Program-made: the position numbers and the translations under genes
Notes under the pieces: model-generated
What the model saw: the letters and a program-made list of their open reading frames with translations, nothing else
Databases searched by the model: none
What the model was told of the DNA's origin: nothing
NCBI RefSeq assembly: GCF_016862075.1
Contig: NZ_BOMG01000111.1
Coordinates: 1 to 61,106, forward strand
Direction: 5' to 3'
Length of the DNA stretch: 61,106 bases
DNA from: Actinoplanes couchii
GTDB taxonomy: Bacteria; Actinomycetota; Actinomycetes; Mycobacteriales; Micromonosporaceae
In this document: positions 24,379 to 34,356 of the stretch, piece after piece
Layout of the letters: every line of letters begins with the position of its first letter
How positions within the stretch are numbered: position 1 is the first letter of the stretch

Positions 24379-25128
24379 TCACACCACCAGCCTGGTCCGG
24401 TAGCGCCAGACCGCCAGCGCCCACCCGGCGGCGCACCACAGCGCCAGGTAGGCCACGTGCCCGAGCGCACCCACCCCGAGGTCCAGGCCCAGCGTCGCGG
24501 CCCGGCTCAGATCGACTCCGTGCGCCAGCGGCAGGGCGTAGGCGGCCCACTGCAACGCCTCCGGCAACGCGCTGATCGGGAAGAACACCCCGGAGAAGAG
24601 CGACATCGGCAGTACGGCGAACCGGATCAGCACCGTCAGCATGGTGTCCGAGCCGACACTGGCCGTGTACGCCATCACCGGCGCGGCCACCGACAGCCCC
24701 AGCAGCACCGAGATCGGCAGCACCGTCAGCGACCACAGCGAGCCCAGCGCGCCGAAGACCGCCGCCACCAGCAGGAACGCGATCACACTGAGCAGCACCC
24801 GGACCATCATGAACGCCAGGTGCCCACCGATGATGTCGGCGATCCGCAGCGGGGCCGCCGACTGCGCGAAGTAGCTCTTCACCCACTCGAAGCAGGCCCG
24901 CACCGGCCAGGTCGCCTCACCGACCGCGGTCTGCACGGCGGTCGAGGCGATCAGGCCGGGCACCATCCACTCCAGGTACGAGTGGCCGTCGATGCCGCCG
25001 GTCACGTACGCGCCGACCCCGACACCGAACCCGAGCATGGTGAGCAACGGCAGCACCAGCGAGGAGAGCACGCTGGAGCGCCAGGTGCGCCGATAGTTGA
25101 CCAGGTGGTATTCCAGGACGTAGGTCAT
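24379..25128 (-). CDS. ABC-2 type permease (first subunit)
   Basis: 249 residues from ATG 25128. Starts MTYVLEYHLVNYRRTWRSS, followed by six helices; ABC-2 motif LFSGVFFPISALPEAL near residue 185. Two bases separate it from the ATPase stop, and it is coupled to the second permease. The two permeases are related but distinct, giving a heterodimeric channel. Confidence 0.9.
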   Translation of the reverse strand: MTYVLEYHLVNYRRTWRSSVLSSLVLPLLTMLGFGVGVGAYVTGGIDGHSYLEWMVPGLIASTAVQTAVGEATWPVRACFEWVKSYFAQSAAPLRIADIIGGHLAFMMVRVLLSVIAFLLVAAVFGALGSLWSLTVLPISVLLGLSVAAPVMAYTASVGSDTMLTVLIRFAVLPMSLFSGVFFPISALPEALQWAAYALPLAHGVDLSRAATLGLDLGVGALGHVAYLALWCAAGWALAVWRYRTRLVV

Positions 25129-25130
25129 CG

Positions 25131-26051
<921 letters not shown>

Positions 26052-26082
26052 GCACCGACCCTACGGACCGGGTCCGACAGTT

Positions 26083-26607
26083 TCAGTCAGCCGGTTCGAG
26101 AGTGGAGCGTGCCGCACCGACCAGTTCGCCGGTCGCCTCGACGATCTCGGCCCGGTCCACCGGGGTGCCCGAGTCGTAGCGCACCGCCCAGCTCAGCCCG
26201 TCCCGCCCACTGACCCGGCGGCCGACCACCCGGACCGCGCCCGCGGCCAGCTCGTGATGCGTCGTGTACGCCACCGACCGGGTCACCCGGGCCCGCACCT
26301 GGTCCGGCACCTCCCCCGGCTCCAGCAGCAGGAACGACACCACCGGGCCGTCCACCAGAACCGTGTAACCCTCCCGGTCCTCGGCCACCTCGGCCGGGGT
26401 GATCCGCAGCTCCCGCCCGGACCACGCCACCTTGTGGATCTCGTGCCAGCCCAGCCGCCCGGCGCCCGGCAGCCACAGCCCGTGGTTGGTGGCCACCACC
26501 ACGTCGGCCGACTCGGCGACCGTGCACCACGCCACCACCCGCTCCTCGGGCCCCAGCGCGGGCCGGGACTCGGCGGGAAGCTTGGGTCGCCGTCGGAAGA
26601 GCTTCAC
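26083..26607 (-). CDS. Conserved actinobacterial protein downstream of dnaG
   Basis: 174 residues, starting MKLFRRRPKLPAESR. The body is beta-rich (RVVAWCTVAESADVVVATN, GLWLPGAGRLGWHEIHKVAW), resembling a PH-like domain. The start overlaps the dnaG stop (ATGA), so it is co-translated with primase. No function recognised. Confidence 0.82.
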   Translation of the reverse strand: MKLFRRRPKLPAESRPALGPEERVVAWCTVAESADVVVATNHGLWLPGAGRLGWHEIHKVAWSGRELRITPAEVAEDREGYTVLVDGPVVSFLLLEPGEVPDQVRARVTRSVAYTTHHELAAGAVRVVGRRVSGRDGLSWAVRYDSGTPVDRAEIVEATGELVGAARSTLEPAD

Positions 26608-28469
26608 ATCTCACCTGCCGCCTGGTTACGCAGTGCCCGCGCCTGCTGTTCGAGCGAGACGAGCTCGCCCGCCAGCGCAAAATACTCGTCCCGATGGGAG
26701 ATCGGGTTGAGCCGCTGCACCTTGGACTTGAGATCCCGGATCCGGGTGGCCACCGCCCCGCTCTGCAGCCGCGCCAGGGTCACCTGCACATAGCGGGGTT
26801 CGACCTGCCCGTCGACGTAGAGCGGCTCCACCGCCAGCTCGCCGACCAGCATCTGCCCGCCCATGTCGGTGCAGGCGTCCCGGACCTTCTCGATCCAGAC
26901 CACCCCGCCGGTCGCCGACTGGACACCGCCGGCCTCGGCGATCGCGTCCCGGACCGCCTGCAGCACCGCGTCGCCGTAGTTCTCCGCGCCGACCGCGTCG
27001 AACATCGGCCCGGCCAGCACCGGCTCCTGCAGGGCCAGTTTCAGCGCCTCCCGCTCGACCAGCCGCTGCGGCGAGTCCGGGGCGCCCTTCGCCCGGGGCG
27101 CCGGCTGCTGGGCCGCCGCCTCACCGCGCAACGCGTTGTTCACCGCCCGCTGCACCGGCTCCAGGTCCATGCCGAGATCGCCGGCCAGTTTCCGGGCGTA
27201 CTCCGGGCGCTTCTCCCGGTCCTTGATCTTGGCGACCAGCGGCGCGGCCTTGCGCATCGCCTCCACCCGGCCCTCGACCGTGTCCAGGTCGAACCGGCCG
27301 ATGGTGTGCCGCAACGCGAAGTCGACCAGCGGCTCCCGGCCGGCGATCATGTCGCGGACCGCCAGATCACCGCGGGCCAGCCGCAGCTCACACGGGTCCA
27401 TGTTGCCGGGCGAGACCGCGATGAACGTACGCCCGACGAACCGCTGGTCCTCCTCGAACGCCCGCAACGCCGCCTTCTGCCCGGCCGCGTCCCCGTCGAA
27501 GGTGTAGATGATCTCGCCGGTGAAACTGTCGCTGTCCATCAGCAGACGCCGCAGCACCTGGATGTGATCCACGCCGAACGCCGTGCCACAGGTCGCCACC
27601 GCGGTCGGCTCGCCCGCCTCGTGACAGGCCATCACGTCGGTGTACCCCTCGACGATCACCGCCCGCCCGCGCTTGGCGATCTCCCGCTTCGCGTGGTCCA
27701 GCCCGTACAGCACGTGCGACTTCTTGTAGATCGGCGTCTCGGGCGTGTTCAGGTACTTCGGGCCGTCGTCGTCGTCGAACAGCTTCCGCGCGCCGAACCC
27801 GATCACGTCACCGGTCACGTCCCGGATCGGCCAGAGCAGCCGCCGCCGGAACCTGTCGATCAGCGACCCGGACCGGGCGTGCTTGGACAACCCGGCGGTG
27901 ACCAGCTCCTCCGCGGTGAACCCCGTCAACCGCAGGTGCTTGCTGAGCGCGTCCCAGCTGTCCGGGGCGAACCCGCAGCCGTAACGCTCCGCCGCGTCCC
28001 GCCCGAACCCGCGCTCGGCCAGGAACTCCCGGGCCTTGCGCGCCCCCGGCGTGCCCAGCTGCTCCCGGTAGAACTCGACGGCGGTGGCGTGCGCGGCGAG
28101 CAGCCGCTGCTTCTGCCCCGCCTGCGGACGCGGCCCGGCCGGCCGGCTGTCGTCGGTGTCGTACCGCAGCTGGATGCCGGCCTTGCCGGCGAGCCGCTCC
28201 ACCGACTCGATGAACGACAGGTGCTCCGCGTCCATCAGGAACTTGATCGCGTCGCCGCCCTGCCCGCACCCGTGACAGAAATACACGTTGCGATCTGGGG
28301 AAACGTTGAACGATGGTGTCTTCTCGTCGTGGAAGGGGCAGAGCCCCTTCATGTTGCCGCCGCCCGCCGACCGTAGCGTCACCGTCTCGCTGATCACGTC
28401 GACGATCGAGGTCCGGTCGCGGACCACGGCGATGTCCTCGTCCTTGACCCTGCCCGCCACGGCATACAT
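26604..28469 (-). CDS. dnaG: DNA primase
   Basis: 621 residues, normal for actinobacterial DnaG. The CHC2 zinc domain is visible (CPFHDEKTPSFNV, then YFCHGCGQGGDAIKFL), followed by the catalytic core GFGARKLFDDDDGPKYLNTP and TOPRIM motif VIVEGYTDVMACHEAG with FDGDAAGQKAA. The C-terminal domain binds DnaB. It makes RNA primers for replication. Neighbour to dgt, the usual actinobacterial order. Confidence 0.97.
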   Translation of the reverse strand: MYAVAGRVKDEDIAVVRDRTSIVDVISETVTLRSAGGGNMKGLCPFHDEKTPSFNVSPDRNVYFCHGCGQGGDAIKFLMDAEHLSFIESVERLAGKAGIQLRYDTDDSRPAGPRPQAGQKQRLLAAHATAVEFYREQLGTPGARKAREFLAERGFGRDAAERYGCGFAPDSWDALSKHLRLTGFTAEELVTAGLSKHARSGSLIDRFRRRLLWPIRDVTGDVIGFGARKLFDDDDGPKYLNTPETPIYKKSHVLYGLDHAKREIAKRGRAVIVEGYTDVMACHEAGEPTAVATCGTAFGVDHIQVLRRLLMDSDSFTGEIIYTFDGDAAGQKAALRAFEEDQRFVGRTFIAVSPGNMDPCELRLARGDLAVRDMIAGREPLVDFALRHTIGRFDLDTVEGRVEAMRKAAPLVAKIKDREKRPEYARKLAGDLGMDLEPVQRAVNNALRGEAAAQQPAPRAKGAPDSPQRLVEREALKLALQEPVLAGPMFDAVGAENYGDAVLQAVRDAIAEAGGVQSATGGVVWIEKVRDACTDMGGQMLVGELAVEPLYVDGQVEPRYVQVTLARLQSGAVATRIRDLKSKVQRLNPISHRDEYFALAGELVSLEQQARALRNQAAGEM

Positions 28470-28514
28470 CCTGCCTCGTTCGGGCGGCCGGCCGCCAGCA
28501 GGGTCCTCCCCGCG

Positions 28515-29726
28515 TCAGTGGCGTTTCTCCACCAGGTCCCGGTGCCAGGCCGTGGCGGCGTGGTCGGTCAGCGACGCGACCTGGTCGATCACCACCCGCA
28601 GGGCGGCCGCGTCGTCCGCGGCGGCCGTGTGCAGCGGATGGAAGAGCGGATCCAACCGCTGCGGCGTACGGGTGAGCACGTCGACCAGCTCGGCCAGCAT
28701 CGTCCGCTGGCGTTCGTAGCGCTGCTCGGCCTCGCGGGACTTCATCACGTACCGGAAAGCCATGCCCTTGAGGAGCGCGCACTGGTCCCGGACCGTCCGC
28801 GGGACGACCAGATCGGCCTGGTAACGGCGTAACGGTTCGACACCGTGGTGACTCTGGGTGGCGCCGACCGCGGAGGCGACGAACCGTCCGGTCAGCACGC
28901 TCGTCATCCGTTTCAGGGCGGTCAGCGAGTGGTAGCCGCCGTCGTAACCGGCGACCGCGGCCACCGCCGGGTCGGCGAGCAGCTGTTCCAGGGCGTGTTC
29001 CAGGTCGTCGCGGGACTCCGAGGAGTAGGTGGCGGCCACGTCGGCGCACAGCTCGGCCCGTTCACCGGCGTCGGTCAGCAGATCACCGAACGTGATGTAA
29101 CCGCCGTGCACCCCGTCCTCGACGTCGTGCACCGAGTAGGCCACGTCGTCGGCCCAGTCCATCACCTGGGCCTCCAGGCACTTGCGCTCGTCGTCGCGGC
29201 CGTCGCGGAGCCACTCGAAGACCGGCCGGTCGTCGGCGTACACACCGAATTTGCGTTGTCCCGGCTTGCGGAACCACGGGTACTTGGAGCAGGCGTCCAG
29301 GGTCGCCCGGGTCAGGTTGAGGCCGGCGCCGGGCACCTTCGCCTCCAGCCTGGTGATCACCCGCAGGGTCTGCGCGTTGCCCTCGAAACCCCCGCAGGAC
29401 CGGGCCGCCTCGTCCAGCGCGGCCTCGCCGTTGTGCCCGAACGGCGGGTGCCCGAGATCGTGGGCGAGACCGGCCACGTCCACCACGTCCGGGTCGCAGC
29501 CGAGCCGGGCGCCCATCTCCCGGGAGATCTGCGCCACCTCCAGCGAGTGGGTGAGCCGGGTGCGCAGGAAGTCGTCCGACCCGGCGGTGTGCACCTGGGT
29601 CTTGGCCGCCAGCCGCCGGAACCCGGCCGAATGCAGCACCCGGGCCCGGTCCCGCTGGTACGGGGTCCGGCCGTACCCGCTGTCCTTGGCGGGTTCCGTG
29701 GTCCATCGCTGGGCGTCGGCCGTCAT
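28515..29726 (-). CDS. dgt: Deoxyguanosinetriphosphate triphosphohydrolase-like protein
   Basis: 403 residues from ATG 29726; the longer frame upstream is not supported. HD-domain residues are present: RTRLTHSLEVAQ and AGLAHDLGHPPFGHNGE, then DWADDVAYSVHDVEDG. The N-terminus YQRDRARVLHSAGFRRLAAK is typical of the dGTPase family, which hydrolyses dNTPs to nucleoside and triphosphate. The syntenic pair dgt-dnaG is common in actinobacteria. Divergent from the PATAN gene at 29814. Confidence 0.94.
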   Translation of the reverse strand: MTADAQRWTTEPAKDSGYGRTPYQRDRARVLHSAGFRRLAAKTQVHTAGSDDFLRTRLTHSLEVAQISREMGARLGCDPDVVDVAGLAHDLGHPPFGHNGEAALDEAARSCGGFEGNAQTLRVITRLEAKVPGAGLNLTRATLDACSKYPWFRKPGQRKFGVYADDRPVFEWLRDGRDDERKCLEAQVMDWADDVAYSVHDVEDGVHGGYITFGDLLTDAGERAELCADVAATYSSESRDDLEHALEQLLADPAVAAVAGYDGGYHSLTALKRMTSVLTGRFVASAVGATQSHHGVEPLRRYQADLVVPRTVRDQCALLKGMAFRYVMKSREAEQRYERQRTMLAELVDVLTRTPQRLDPLFHPLHTAAADDAAALRVVIDQVASLTDHAATAWHRDLVEKRH

Positions 29727-29813
29727 GATCGCAAGAATAGGTGCCCGCGGCGGCGGAACGGGCTCGGACAGCGCACCCACCGTGCGACGACCGCACTCGA
29801 TACGTCCCCCAGG

Positions 29814-30329
29814 ATGACGACCGTGATTCCTGGTTCCCCGGCGACCGCTTCGATGCGGCGCCTGCTCACCGAACTGGGCGAGACCGGCCGGACCGGGGCG
29901 CTGCACGTCGGCGGCGCCCCGGGCGGGGTGCTCTACCTCGTCGCCGGCCGCATCGCGTACGCCGAGTCGCCGGCCAGCCCCGGCCTCGGCGAACGACTGA
30001 TCTCCTCGGGCCGGCTCGCCCCACGGACGTGGCGGGCCGTGCACGCCGAGGGCCGCGGCAGTCATCAGGTCGGCCGGGTGCTGCTGCGCGACGGCTGGCT
30101 GGGGCGCAACGAACTGGCGCTGCGGGTGATGACGGTCATCGTGGACACCACCCACGTGCTGTTGCAGCAGGCCGCCGCGCCGGCCCGGTTCGCGCCCGGG
30201 GAACGGCACTGGCTCGGCGAGACGGCCGGGCTAGAGCTGGTCTCGCTGGGCCATCTGATCGCCGCGCGCCTGCGTGCGGTACCTCATCCACGAGGCCGGC
30301 GTAAACGAGTGACGGCTACACGACCATGA
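29814..30329 (+). CDS. PATAN-domain (DUF4388) protein 1
   Basis: 171 residues from ATG 29814. The DUF4388 core is clear: GRTGALHVGGAPGGVLYLVA, then GRIAYAESPASPGLGERLIS and VGRVLLRDGWLGRNELALRV. PATAN domains occur in regulators of motility and signalling and are thought to mediate protein contacts. First gene of a five-gene set with Roadblock proteins; a related longer copy is at 30847. Confidence 0.85.
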   Translation: MTTVIPGSPATASMRRLLTELGETGRTGALHVGGAPGGVLYLVAGRIAYAESPASPGLGERLISSGRLAPRTWRAVHAEGRGSHQVGRVLLRDGWLGRNELALRVMTVIVDTTHVLLQQAAAPARFAPGERHWLGETAGLELVSLGHLIAARLRAVPHPRGRRKRVTATRP

Positions 30330-30429
30330 CGCACACCACGTGCGACTTCCACTCGCACGGTCACCGGAGGATGGCCCACGGTGGCGGGCGGTAAGTGCCC
30401 GAACGGGACCGAAGCGCTGAGGGAGTGAA

Positions 30430-30813
30430 GTGCCCGGCGTCGACCACTGTCTACAGGAGGCCATGACGATTCCTGGCGCTGTCGGGGCCAGCATCGTCGA
30501 CTACACCACGGGCTTTCCGGTCGCCACGACCGGAGCCGCTCCCAACTCCGACCACGAGGCCGCGGCCGCCGGTACGGCCGAGGTGGTCCAGGCCGCGACC
30601 AGCCGCTCGCTGTTCGTCTCGGCGATACCGCACGACCTGCTCGAAGACCTGATCATCACGACCGCCGGGGGTTACCACCTCCTGCGCCTCGTCCCGACCG
30701 AGTTCGACAGCCGCCTGGTGCTCTACGTGTGGCTGGACCGGGTCCGCGGCAACCTCGCCGTGGCCCGCCGCAAGATGCAGCGCCTGGCCGACGAACTGGT
30801 CGCCAGGCAGTGA
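30430..30813 (+). CDS. Roadblock/LC7 domain protein 1
   Basis: 127 residues from GTG 30430. PGVDHCLQEAMTIPGAVGAS, then IVDYTTGFPVAT and VLYVWLDRVRGNLAVARRKM is the MglB-like Roadblock fold. Such proteins dimerise and often regulate small Ras-like GTPases. GGGAG lies just upstream. Confidence 0.88.
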   Translation: MPGVDHCLQEAMTIPGAVGASIVDYTTGFPVATTGAAPNSDHEAAAAGTAEVVQAATSRSLFVSAIPHDLLEDLIITTAGGYHLLRLVPTEFDSRLVLYVWLDRVRGNLAVARRKMQRLADELVARQ

Positions 30814-30846
30814 CCCGAACCCTGCTCTACCGGGAAGGAGCGAGCG

Positions 30847-31917
30847 GTGAGCCCGACGAGGACCGCGGCCGCGCCCGGAGACCTGCTCCTGCAGGCCTCC
30901 GACACGCGGCAGACCGGTGCGCTGGTGGTCGCCGGGAATCCCGGCGGCGCGGTCTACCTGGTCGAGGGCCGGGTCATGTACGCCGAATCACCCGCCGCCC
31001 CCGGGGTGGGCGAGTTGCTCACCTCGTCCGGGCGGCTGGCCGGGCGCACCTGGCAGCAGGCGCTCGACATCGGTGGCACGACCGCCCGGGTCGGCCGCCT
31101 GCTCGTCGAACAGGGTCACCTCACCCAGGGCGAGCTGGAGCTGTGTGTGCTCGGCTCGACCTACGACGCGGCGTACTTCGTCCTGTCCGACCGGTCCGCG
31201 CCGGCCGAGTTCCGGGCCGGGGCCACCCACTGGCTGGGCCAGGTCGTGCACATCGACGCAGCCGCCGTCGATCACGAGGTGGGACGCCGGATCCAGCTGC
31301 TCGACGACATCTTCCCCAACCCGCGGATCGACGTGGCGCCGGTCATCCCGGTGAGCCGGCCGCCCCGCGAACGCATCACCGTCACCGCGCCGCAGTGGGA
31401 GCTGCTGGTCCAGGCGGACGGGCAGCGCACCCCGGCTGACCTGGCGCAACTCCTCGGCCGGGCCGGGTACGCGATCATCCAGGAGCTGCGCCGGATGGCC
31501 GCGGCCGGGCTCATCGAGCTCCCCGAGGAGCGGGTGCCGGACACGCCGGAGTTCGTCCGGCTCCCGCACCCGCGCGGTGGGTCGGCGCCGCTGGACCGGC
31601 CCACGGCGGGCCGTTCCTCGGCGGCGCCCGTCAGCCCACCGGTGGTTTTCGTGCCGGACCCGACACCTGCTCCGGCCCCGATTCCAGAGCTCGGTGTCCC
31701 GGAGATTCATATTCCGGAACCGCACCTCCCGGAACCTCGCATTCCGGAACCGCACATTCCGGAACAGAACGCCGGGCCGAACCGGCCCCGGCTGGCCCGC
31801 CGAAAACCCGGTGCCAAGCTGCCCAGAGAGTTCGCCGACGAGGGCCCACAGGTACACCAGGGCACCGATGAGGTCCTGCTCAAGCGCATCCGCACCGCTT
31901 TGAGGGCACTGCGGTGA
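30847..31917 (+). CDS. PATAN-domain (DUF4388) protein 2 with proline-rich repeat
   Basis: 356 residues from GTG 30847 (GGAAGGAG upstream). N-terminal DUF4388 (TRQTGALVVAGNPGGAVYLV, MYAESPAAPGVGELLTSSGR) is followed by a winged-helix-like segment (ITVTAPQWELLVQADGQRTP, AQLLGRAGYAIIQEL). A low-complexity linker has repeated IPEPH/LPEPR units around residues 275-305, encoded by 15-bp DNA repeats, and a basic C-terminus. It probably links a sensor module to a partner. Four bases overlap the next gene's longer start. Confidence 0.85.
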   Translation: MSPTRTAAAPGDLLLQASDTRQTGALVVAGNPGGAVYLVEGRVMYAESPAAPGVGELLTSSGRLAGRTWQQALDIGGTTARVGRLLVEQGHLTQGELELCVLGSTYDAAYFVLSDRSAPAEFRAGATHWLGQVVHIDAAAVDHEVGRRIQLLDDIFPNPRIDVAPVIPVSRPPRERITVTAPQWELLVQADGQRTPADLAQLLGRAGYAIIQELRRMAAAGLIELPEERVPDTPEFVRLPHPRGGSAPLDRPTAGRSSAAPVSPPVVFVPDPTPAPAPIPELGVPEIHIPEPHLPEPRIPEPHIPEQNAGPNRPRLARRKPGAKLPREFADEGPQVHQGTDEVLLKRIRTALRALR

Positions 31918-31955
31918 CCCGCGCACCCCCTATGCAGACGAAGGAGCGAGGAGAA

Positions 31956-32444
31956 GTGACGGTGGATCCGGCGGTACTCGAGGAACTCGGTCGCCTGCGC
32001 ACCAGGGTGCCGGAGCTGTCCGGCAGCGTCCTCGCCACCGCCGACGGGCTCGTCATCGCGCACGACTCGCACGGCATCGAACCGGACACGCTCGCCGCAC
32101 TGGCCGCGGCCCACCTGGCCCTGGCCCGGCGGTTCGCTCACGCGGTCAACCACGGTGACCTGCGGGAGTCCGTCGTCGAATGCGACGGGGGTTACATCAC
32201 GTCCTACACCGCGGGGCCCAACGCCCTGCTCACCGTCGTCACCTCGGGCAACGCGAACCTCGCCATGGTGCACCTCGAGGCCCGCCGGTGCGTACGCCGG
32301 CTGGTCCGGGTCCTCGCCCTGGAGACCGCGCCCTACCTGCGTCCCGAGATCCCCACCCAGGCCGCACCGGCGACTCCGCTGGCCCGGCGGACCCCGATGG
32401 CCACCCTGCCGAACGTGGTCCGCCGTCGCCAGGCGACCGGCTGA
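31956..32444 (+). CDS. Roadblock/LC7 domain protein 2
   Basis: 162 residues from GTG 31956 (AAGGAG nine bases upstream); GTG 31914 is an alternative. RTRVPELSGSVLATADGLVI and GPNALLTVVTSGNANLAMVH are characteristic of the Roadblock fold. A basic, Pro/Arg-rich tail follows (LARRTPMATLPNVVRRRQ). Confidence 0.87.
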   Translation: MTVDPAVLEELGRLRTRVPELSGSVLATADGLVIAHDSHGIEPDTLAALAAAHLALARRFAHAVNHGDLRESVVECDGGYITSYTAGPNALLTVVTSGNANLAMVHLEARRCVRRLVRVLALETAPYLRPEIPTQAAPATPLARRTPMATLPNVVRRRQATG

Positions 32445-32489
32445 CCCGGCCGAATCACCATCCCACCCGATATCGGAGGAATCATTCCC

Positions 32490-32861
32490 ATGGCTGACAT
32501 GGAAACCGCACTCAAAGAGATCATGGAGATCGACGGCTGCATCGGTGTCGCGCTCGTCGACCACACCAGCGGCATGGCCCTCGGCACCCTCGGCGGCGGC
32601 AAGGAACTCGACCTGACCGTCGCCGCCGCCGGCAACACCGACGTGGTCCGGGCCAAGCTGCGGGCGATGGAGATGCTGAACCTGTCCGAGAAGATCGAGG
32701 ACATCCTGATCACGCTGGACTCGCAGTACCACATGATCCGGCCGCTCACGAGCCGCTCCGGCAAAGGCCTGTTCCTGTACGTGGCACTGCGCCGCGACCG
32801 CGCCAACCTGGCGATGGCCCGCCACCAACTCCGCCGCATCGAGAACGACCTGGACGTCTGA
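32490..32861 (+). CDS. Roadblock/LC7 domain protein 3
   Basis: 123 residues from ATG 32490 (GGAGG ten bases upstream). EIMEIDGCIGVALVDHTSG, then LSEKIEDILITLDSQYHMIR and FLYVALRRDRANLAMARHQL is a complete single Roadblock domain, closest in form to 30430. Ends the operon at a strong terminator. Confidence 0.88.
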   Translation: MADMETALKEIMEIDGCIGVALVDHTSGMALGTLGGGKELDLTVAAAGNTDVVRAKLRAMEMLNLSEKIEDILITLDSQYHMIRPLTSRSGKGLFLYVALRRDRANLAMARHQLRRIENDLDV

Positions 32862-32867
32862 TCCCCC

Positions 32868-32898
32868 TGGTGGGGAGGCCGGCATCCCCTCCCCACCA
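32868..32898 (+). terminator. Terminator of the PATAN/Roadblock operon
   Basis: TGGTGGGGAGG (32868-32878) pairs with CCTCCCCACCA (32888-32898) around a 9-base loop, 6 bp after the stop codon. Confidence 0.8.
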
Positions 32899-32952
32899 CC
32901 GGCGGAAAAGCACACGAACAGGTGACTGGTACAACCTTGCTCAGCGCCTATA

Positions 32953-33078
32953 GTGAAACGCGAGACGAAGCTCCATGCCGGCCGGCCGAGCGAAGGCAAG
33001 GTCGAGGTCGTCGGCAACGGGGTCCAGCTGATCCTCGCGCAGCTGGAGACGCTGATCGGCCGGGAGAACCCCAACTAG
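32953..33078 (+). CDS. Small ORF bounded by two hairpins
   Basis: 41 residues from GTG, VKRETKLHAGRPSEGK then VEVVGNGVQLILAQLETLIG. TATAGT overlaps the start, so the exact promoter and start are unclear. It lies between the hairpins at 32868 and 33122, which supports a separate small transcript. Coding status uncertain. Confidence 0.4.
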   Translation: MKRETKLHAGRPSEGKVEVVGNGVQLILAQLETLIGRENPN

Positions 33079-33121
33079 CGATGGAACGTCGGTGACGTCA
33101 ATTGCCCGGTCGTCGCCGCCC

Positions 33122-33151
33122 GGTGGGGAGGGTCGCACCACCCTCCCCACC
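33122..33151 (+). terminator. Strong hairpin after the small ORF
   Basis: GGTGGGGAGGGT (33122-33133) and ACCCTCCCCACC (33140-33151) form a perfect 12-bp stem with a 6-base loop. The stem sequence is nearly that of the hairpin at 32868. Confidence 0.8.
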
Positions 33152-33222
33152 CTGGGGCCTCCCGCGTCAGTTGCCGGAGGGACGTGCCGCCGCGCCTGGC
33201 GGGGCAACTACCATCTCTGTTC

Positions 33223-34302
33223 ATGAGCGCCCGGGACATCATCGAAAGGGTGCGGTCCGGTTCCCTCGACCACGAGGACGCACTGGACATCCTGACCGGC
33301 ACGGCTTCTGCCGACGTCGACGCCGCGTTGCGCGCGGTTCTGAGCCGTGAGTTCGAGCGGCTGTTCAGCAACGGCTGGCAGCCGGTCGAGCTGTACCGGG
33401 CGGTCGCCCGGCGCGGCAACCCGATCCAGGCGCGCGCGGTCGCCGACGCCGCCGGGGACTTCCTGCGCGGGCGCTCCCCGGTCGACGACAGGTGGCGGAC
33501 ACAGGCCGACTCCCTGCGTACCGCTGGGGAAGGCCGTAAGCCGGACCGGATCGCCGTCCTGGACGCCTCGCTGGGTCTGCTGGCCGAGATGCGGCTGCTG
33601 CCGGCCATCGAGGTCCTGATCCCGCCGCCCGGCACCCCGTTGAAGAAGGTGCGGCACCACTCCGACGACCGGATCCTGAACCGGGTGCGGGCGCTGCTGG
33701 CGAAGGCGGAGGGCACCGAGTTCCCGGCCGAGGCGGAGACGTACAGCGCGAAGGCACAGGAGCTGATCACCCGGTACCGGATCGAGGAGATCACCGCGCC
33801 GGCCGTGGACGTGGTCCCGTTCGCGCGCCGGATCGGGGTGGATCACCCTTACGAGGGCGAGAAGGCCGGGCTGCTGGACGCGGTGGCGCAGGCCAACACG
33901 TGCCGCACGGTCTGGTCGCAGGAGCTGGGGTTCAGCACGGTCTTCGGGTTCGACGCCGACATCGACGCGGTCGAGCTGCTCTACACGTCGCTGCTGGTGC
34001 AGGCGAACCGGGCGATGGTGCGGGACGAGAAGAACGTACGAAAGCCGCGGTTGAAGGCTTTTCGCCGGTCGTTCCTGGTCTCCTACGGGGTGCGGATCGG
34101 CGAGCGGCTGCGGCAGGTCGTCGATCAGGAGATGAGCGGGCACGGCGACCTGCTGCCGGTGCTGCGCAGCCGCGAGACCCAGGTGGTGAAAGCCCTGGAC
34201 AAGGCCTTTCCGCGTACGGTCCGGGTGCGCGGCAGCCGGGTGGACAGCCTGGAGGGGTGGGAGTCCGGGCGGGCCGCCGCCGACGAGGCGCAATTGCGTT
34301 GA
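33223..34302 (+). CDS. DUF2786-domain protein
   Basis: 359 residues from ATG 33223. The DUF2786 block DRILNRVRALLAKAEGTEFP then EAETYSAKAQELITRYRIEE lies near residue 150. The C-terminal half (VQANRAMVRDEKNVRKPRLK, RRSFLVSYGVRIGERLRQVV) is the conserved extension of actinobacterial members. Function unknown; possibly nucleic-acid related. Confidence 0.85.
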   Translation: MSARDIIERVRSGSLDHEDALDILTGTASADVDAALRAVLSREFERLFSNGWQPVELYRAVARRGNPIQARAVADAAGDFLRGRSPVDDRWRTQADSLRTAGEGRKPDRIAVLDASLGLLAEMRLLPAIEVLIPPPGTPLKKVRHHSDDRILNRVRALLAKAEGTEFPAEAETYSAKAQELITRYRIEEITAPAVDVVPFARRIGVDHPYEGEKAGLLDAVAQANTCRTVWSQELGFSTVFGFDADIDAVELLYTSLLVQANRAMVRDEKNVRKPRLKAFRRSFLVSYGVRIGERLRQVVDQEMSGHGDLLPVLRSRETQVVKALDKAFPRTVRVRGSRVDSLEGWESGRAAADEAQLR

Positions 34303-34356
34303 CGGGTGCGGCAGACTGGGGGCATGGATCCCGGTTGACGCTGACTTCTCTACGCG

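Noticed and set aside
29083..29796. 237-codon minus-strand frame over dgt
   Set aside because: Shadow of the dgt gene; dgt has intact HD motifs in its own frame.
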